Positions 60,501 to 64,000 of a stretch of DNA of 64,000 nucleotides are shown in pieces. The notes below the pieces were generated by a model that did no database searches, had not been told where the DNA came from, and worked only from the letters and a program-made list of their open reading frames with translations. The stretch lies in assembly GCA_036898135.1 (NCBI GenBank), contig CM072513.1:14714022-14778021 (forward strand), in the 5' to 3' direction. A program made the position numbers and the translations under genes. Origin of the DNA: Oncomelania hupensis (lineage: Eukaryota > Mollusca > Gastropoda > Littorinimorpha > Pomatiopsidae). Position 1 is the stretch's first letter, and the number at the start of each line of letters is the position of its first letter.

Positions 60501-61361
60501 GGTGATTGATTGAGAATGTCACAATGCCTGTGGTTTGTGTGCAGCCTGGGTGATTGATTGAGAATGTCACAATGCCTGTGTTTTGTGTGCAACCTGGGTG
60601 ATTGATTGAGAATGTCACAATGCCTGTGTTTTGTGTGCAGCCTGGGTGATTGATTGAGAATGTCACAATGCCTGTGTTTTGTGCGCAGCCTGGGTGATTG
60701 ATTGAGAATGTCCCAATGCCTGTGGTTTGTGTGCAACCTGGGTGATTGATTGAGAATGTCACAATGCCTGTGGTTTGTGTGCAACCTGGGTGATTGATTG
60801 AGAATGTCCCAATGCCTGTGTTTTGTGTGCAGCCTGGGTGATTGATTGAGAATCTCCCAATGCCTGTGTTTTGTGTGCAGCCTGGTTGATTGATTGAGAA
60901 TGTCCCAATGCCTGTGTTTTGTGTGCAGCCTGGGTGATTGATTGAGAATGTCCCAATGCCTGTGTTTTGTGTGCAGCCTGGGTGATTGATTGAGAATGTC
61001 ACAATACCTGTGTTTTGTGTGCAGCCTGGGTGATTGATTGAGAATGTCACAATGCCTGTGTTTTGTGTGCAGCCTGGGTGATTGATTGAGAATGTCACAA
61101 TGCCTGTGGTTTGTGTGCAGCCTGGGTGTTTTATTGAGAATGTCACAATGCCTGTGGTTTGTGTGCAGCCTGGGTGATTGATTGAGAATGTCACAATGCC
61201 TGTGGTTTGTGTCTGCACAGGCAAGCGTGGCAGGCCTTAGGGGACATGTCAAAGGAGGGTGCAATGACAGAGTTCGTGCAACAGTTAGACACTAAAAGCA
61301 ACTTGTTCAAGCCCTACGTACAGGCTCACAAGACCGAGCAGGAAGAGGCTCAGCGAAAACG
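48363..61361 (+). CDS. ACBD3 (Golgi acyl-CoA-binding protein GCP60-like), first three exons
   Basis: ACBD3 is a Golgi peripheral protein that binds giantin/golgin partners and PI4KB through its GOLD domain and carries an N-terminal acyl-CoA-binding domain. Exons 48363-48522, 48888-49029 and 61221-61361 join in phase (147 codons plus 2 bases). The product has a short acidic leader (residues 1-35), then WGFTLEDLYKIALKFFK, KEGKALQLTYKDKLRMVAYT, QVSHGKYTPD, PDVGFLDVVGNDRR, WQALGDMSKEGAMTEFVQQL and the beginning of a charged Glu/Gln/Arg stretch (HKTEQEEAQRKR). Family members continue with a coiled charged region and a C-terminal GOLD domain, which must lie beyond the right edge. The ATG is in good context (AACATGG). 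It is divergent to NPHP1. Confidence 0.93.
48888..49029 (+). CDS. ACBD3 exon 2
   Basis: 142 bp. Core of the acyl-CoA-binding domain (KDKLRMVAYTKQVSHGKY and GFLDVVGNDR). Acceptor TTTTTTGCAG, donor GTAATT, phase 2 out. Confidence 0.94.
49330..49735 (+). mobile_element. LINE 3' fragment with (ATC)n tail
   Basis: A frame to 49648 reads RYITELVSPYQPRRELRS, then AAPPLWNSLPLSLKQAPSLP and SFKKGLKTCFD, the common C-terminus of invertebrate LINEs. A (ATC)n tail follows at 49707-49728, as in I/Nimb-type elements. Confidence 0.75.
49890..52190 (+). mobile_element. RTE-type LINE, copy 2, 5'-truncated, with hAT-like insertion
   Basis: Segments 49890-51135 and 52149-52190 match the 3' half of copy 1. They begin at LLKIILNRLKPQAEQIIAEE, have RT motif A (VFVDTKKAFDRVWHA) and B (GVCQGCLFSPTLFNIFLE), but the FADD motif is changed to FAID (near 50357) and frameshifts follow. 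It is therefore inactive. Located in ACBD3 intron 2. Confidence 0.85.
51136..52148 (+). mobile_element. hAT-like DNA element, 1,013 bp, deleted
   Basis: 16-bp perfect terminal inverted repeats CAGGGGTGCCACTCTG; the flanking GAGTTA is duplicated (51130-51135 and 52149-52154), and copy 1 of the RTE shows the single, empty version near 10570. Internal frame 51519-51719 contains HFGICESWLKKM and KYGTSGKKKLREHAE, resembling the N-terminal zinc-finger region of hAT transposases, then breaks off. Non-autonomous deletion derivative. Confidence 0.82.
52191..53653. other. ACBD3 intron 2, nothing recognised except a 22-bp palindrome
   Basis: AT-rich. A perfect palindrome (half-site CAAGGACTACT, 52280-52301) is the only notable structure. 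Short frames carry no recognisable domain. Confidence 0.5.
53654..54078 (-). mobile_element. tRNA-headed SINE, about 420 bp
   Basis: On the minus strand the head carries an A-box-like TGGTCTAATGG and a B-box-like GCGTTCGGGCC (54060-54010), then CCCTGGGAAAGACACTTTAC, a block common in metazoan SINE central domains, and ends in a GCGCTATTAAAAATCCTC tail and (AAT)n at 53650-53670. Fragments of the same family are at 17380-17530, 55540-55730 and 59362-59470. Confidence 0.7.
54290..54889 (+). mobile_element. Helitron-like non-autonomous repeat, copy B
   Basis: Ends in hairpin GGGCTTTGCC, then TTTCTAG followed by T (54874-54890), the same end as copy A. Contains AGGTCAAGGTCA-type motifs at 54362, 54614 and 54721. 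The 5' end is uncertain. Confidence 0.5.
54890..57599. other. ACBD3 intron 2, mostly unrecognised, one SINE fragment
   Basis: 55540-55730 contains a part of the SINE family (CTCTAGGCGCTGACCAATAC, GAGCTGCCCGAGGC). The rest shows no supported gene. Confidence 0.5.
57600..58512 (+). mobile_element. Helitron-like non-autonomous repeat, copy C
   Basis: Longer copy in the same orientation as B. Shared blocks include GACTTCACTTCAATGTCAAGG, TGACCTTGACCA (57989), CATGCATGAGAGATCA (58202) and GTGAGTCATATGGGCTTTGC (58484). The end hairpin is mutated. Confidence 0.5.
58513..60013. other. ACBD3 intron 2, LINE/SINE scraps, otherwise nothing recognised
   Basis: 58540-58600 is a LINE-tail-like piece (GCACTGTGAGCTCTAGTGAG, then ATTATT). 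59362-59470 matches the SINE family (CCAGTTGCCCAGCATTGTGC). No gene is supported. Confidence 0.45.
60014..61206. repeat. 48-bp tandem array, about 25 units, ending at ACBD3 exon 3
   Basis: The unit is CAGCCTGGGTGATTGATTGA, GAATGTCACAATGCC, TGTGGTTTGTGTG. Each unit carries TTTGTGTGCAG, an acceptor-like sequence. The last unit leads straight into the real acceptor (TTTGTGTCTGCACAG, to 61220). The length is a multiple of three, so minus-strand frames of more than 430 codons run through it; they are artefacts. Confidence 0.95.
61221..61361 (+). CDS. ACBD3 exon 3
   Basis: 141 bp. End of the acyl-CoA-binding domain (QAWQALGDMSKEGAMTEFVQ) and start of the charged region. Acceptor TCTGCACAG directly follows a 48-bp tandem array. 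Donor GTAAGT, phase 2 out. Confidence 0.94.
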
Positions 61362-61621
61362 GTAAGTATCGCTGTTAGTATTGTCTTTTGGAGTTAGTTT
61401 TACAGCTTCAGTTCCATGACCTTTCATTGAACATGAGTGTGTGTGCCTTGGTAGTGTTTGTTCAATAGCTAGATGCCAAAATCAATGTATTCGAGATCAA
61501 CGTACAAGGGAGATCACTGGAGAAGCCCAGCAAAACATAAATCGCAGTTTCACTGCCAGTCCATTAGTGTGCTTGGGGTGGGTAGATGGGTGTGAGATGA
61601 AGGGGGTTTGTTCTTCAGCTT

Positions 61622-61686
61622 AGAAGAAGCTTGATCGAGCCTTATGTGCAGGCTTGCTAGGCCAAGCAGAAAGAAAGGTAAGGAAA
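61622..61686 (+). pseudogene. decayed duplicate of the end of ACBD3 exon 3
   Basis: GCTTGATCGAGCCTTATGTG...GCAGAAAGAAAG/GTAAGG parallels the end of exon 3 (AACTTGTTCAAGCCCTACGT...GAGCAGGAAGAGG) including a donor. In the matching frame it reads LIEPYVQAC and then a stop, so it is not a usable exon. Confidence 0.55.
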
Positions 61687-61783
61687 ACAATAAGTGCGTG
61701 TGTGAAGGATGGGGTGGAATGAAGGGGAAGAGTTTAGATCCTGTCCTCTGTGACTCTAGCATATGTGTGGGTGTGTGTGTTGT

Positions 61784-62662
<879 letters not shown>

Positions 62663-64000
62663 GTGTTGTGTTATAGCTTGTGCAATATTGTTGCGCTAAA
62701 AGCAACTTCTTTTACATAAAAACTCACTATACCGTATGAAGCTCACTAGATGATATGAAGAGGTAAAGTGACGAGTAATTTGCAGCCTATTTTCTAAACC
62801 AATTGATGGGAGAGAAAGATGTTCAGAAACTAAGTGAAAACCTAAATTTGGTGCATACCGACATAAAATCAATCGGCAGAATAGAGAATGTTCAAGAAGA
62901 CTTAACTAGCTACTTCATTGTGACACTGCTATTGCGACTGTTGCTGCTGATGGAGGTGGTTTGCAGTGCGGATGTGTGTGATTAACGGTAATGGTGATAA
63001 GTAGCGATAGCTGCTGGGCACAGATGTGTTTTATGACACACTAATCACATTTGATGCAGCATGCATGTTTCACACCAAAGTCTTGCTGATTGTTGTGCTC
63101 ATACATTTTTGCTGCGCGTGCTTAACAATTATTTGCTTGACAGCTGCTCCATCAGTTTACTGCACACAAACAGTGATAAATTGTACAGCAGATAATCGTT
63201 TCCGTTAATATCCTTTTCTACAGGTCCTTATTGACCTTCAAGACATTGTTCACACTCAATGTAACCTACTTGTTTTTGGAAAAAAAGATAATTGGCTAGT
63301 TGTAATGTGCACAGTACGGTACTTTTTTTTTTTTCTCTCCTCAGATTGTAATGTAAATTCACATAGTAATTAAGGCTAGGAGCCAGTGCAAATACACCGT
63401 GTTTATTTTAAGGTGGGCTAGATGAAAACCTACAATAACTTCTTTTCATGCTGCATCACTTCTTGCCAAACACAGTGGAAGACGTTTCGTTATGTTTAGC
63501 CAATATTGTAAAAGGAAGTTAATTTTGGACTGTTTGCTTTTTACATCTGTTGTTTGAAGTAACAGTTTGTGCATAATTGTGTAACTTATTCACTCCAAGT
63601 ACAGATGCAGTTAGTTTTATATGTACGTATTAAAATGTTAATATAATTGCTACCTGCTGGATGCTTAAAATTGTATTTAAATTAATTTACTTGAATTGTA
63701 TTTATACGAGTTATTATTGTGAATTGTATTTATATGAGTTATTACTGGTAATATGATAATCGGCTTCAGCTATTTTGTTCTGTCCTATTCAAATGGGATT
63801 TTATGTATTTGACAGAATTGCTAACTTGATGCTTGCATAATATTTGTTTGCAATGATTTTGACTGTCTAAAAATGCTTCAAAGGTACTGGAAGTACAGTT
63901 TGTGAACTGCCTGTCATAACATTTTGTGTTTACGTTTGCAGTGCACATTGAAAACCAGCAAAATGGCTGTAACATTTATTGATCATTGGAACGCCTTATC
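62663..64000. other. ACBD3 intron 3, nothing recognised
   Basis: AT-rich intronic sequence without supported exons, RNAs or repeats up to the edge of the window. Confidence 0.5.

Noticed and set aside
59923..61264. Minus-strand frames of 433 and 436 codons with a 16-residue repeat
   Set aside because: They run through the 48-bp tandem array, stay open only because 48 is a multiple of three, and are antisense to ACBD3. Several frames are open at once.

Overview
This is a 64 kb piece of animal genomic DNA, not a bacterial or viral window. Intron-rich genes, GT-AG (and one GC-AG) splice junctions, abundant microsatellites and layered retrotransposons point to a marine invertebrate. The mixture of RTE, CR1-like, Penelope-like, Helitron-like and hAT-like elements and a tRNA-headed SINE fits a lophotrochozoan, most likely a mollusc. 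The species cannot be named from the sequence alone.

Two host genes stand head to head. On the minus strand lies a nephrocystin-1 (NPHP1) gene. I joined 21 exons by hand from 47270 down to 10718, all phase-compatible, giving 565 codons: N-terminal coiled coil, a long acidic stretch, an SH3 domain split over two exons, and the first part of the conserved C-terminal nephrocystin region. The last part of the gene lies beyond the left edge. On the plus strand, starting 1.1 kb away at 48363, lies an ACBD3 (GCP60-like) gene. Its first three coding exons (48363-48522, 48888-49029, 61221-61361) encode the acyl-CoA-binding domain; the rest is beyond the right edge. The 1.1 kb between the two start codons is the shared, divergent promoter region.

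Layout: 1-10.6 kb is a nested retroelement stack inside the last visible NPHP1 intron. An RTE-type LINE (1.15-10.6 kb) was invaded by a nearly complete CR1-like LINE (2.66-6.72 kb, PHD-finger ORF1 plus EN-RT ORF2), a 5'-truncated Penelope-like element with a GIY-YIG endonuclease (7341-9277, 15-bp TSD) and a short LINE tail (9714-9926, 12-bp TSD). From 10.7 to 47.3 kb is NPHP1. Its introns hold two solo LTRs of one family, minisatellites of 26, 39/25, 40, 57, 71 and 87 bp, a Helitron-like copy, a 63-bp near-perfect palindrome, tiny retroposed tails of 56 and 66 bp, hAT-like elements, a small candidate nested gene (38357-41693) and a decayed CR1-like copy carrying a foldback MITE with telomere-like repeats. 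From 48.4 to 64 kb is ACBD3. Its 12 kb second intron holds a second RTE copy with a hAT-like insertion, a SINE, two further Helitron-like copies and a 48-bp tandem array that ends exactly at the exon 3 splice acceptor.

The main points for a second look are a candidate -1 ribosomal frameshift signal joining ORF1 and ORF2 of the CR1-like element, the array of acceptor-like sites in front of ACBD3 exon 3, the candidate nested gene with its CRE/NRF-1 promoter block, and a repeat family that disperses ERR/NR5A-type half-sites. No new multi-gene system of the prokaryotic kind is present.
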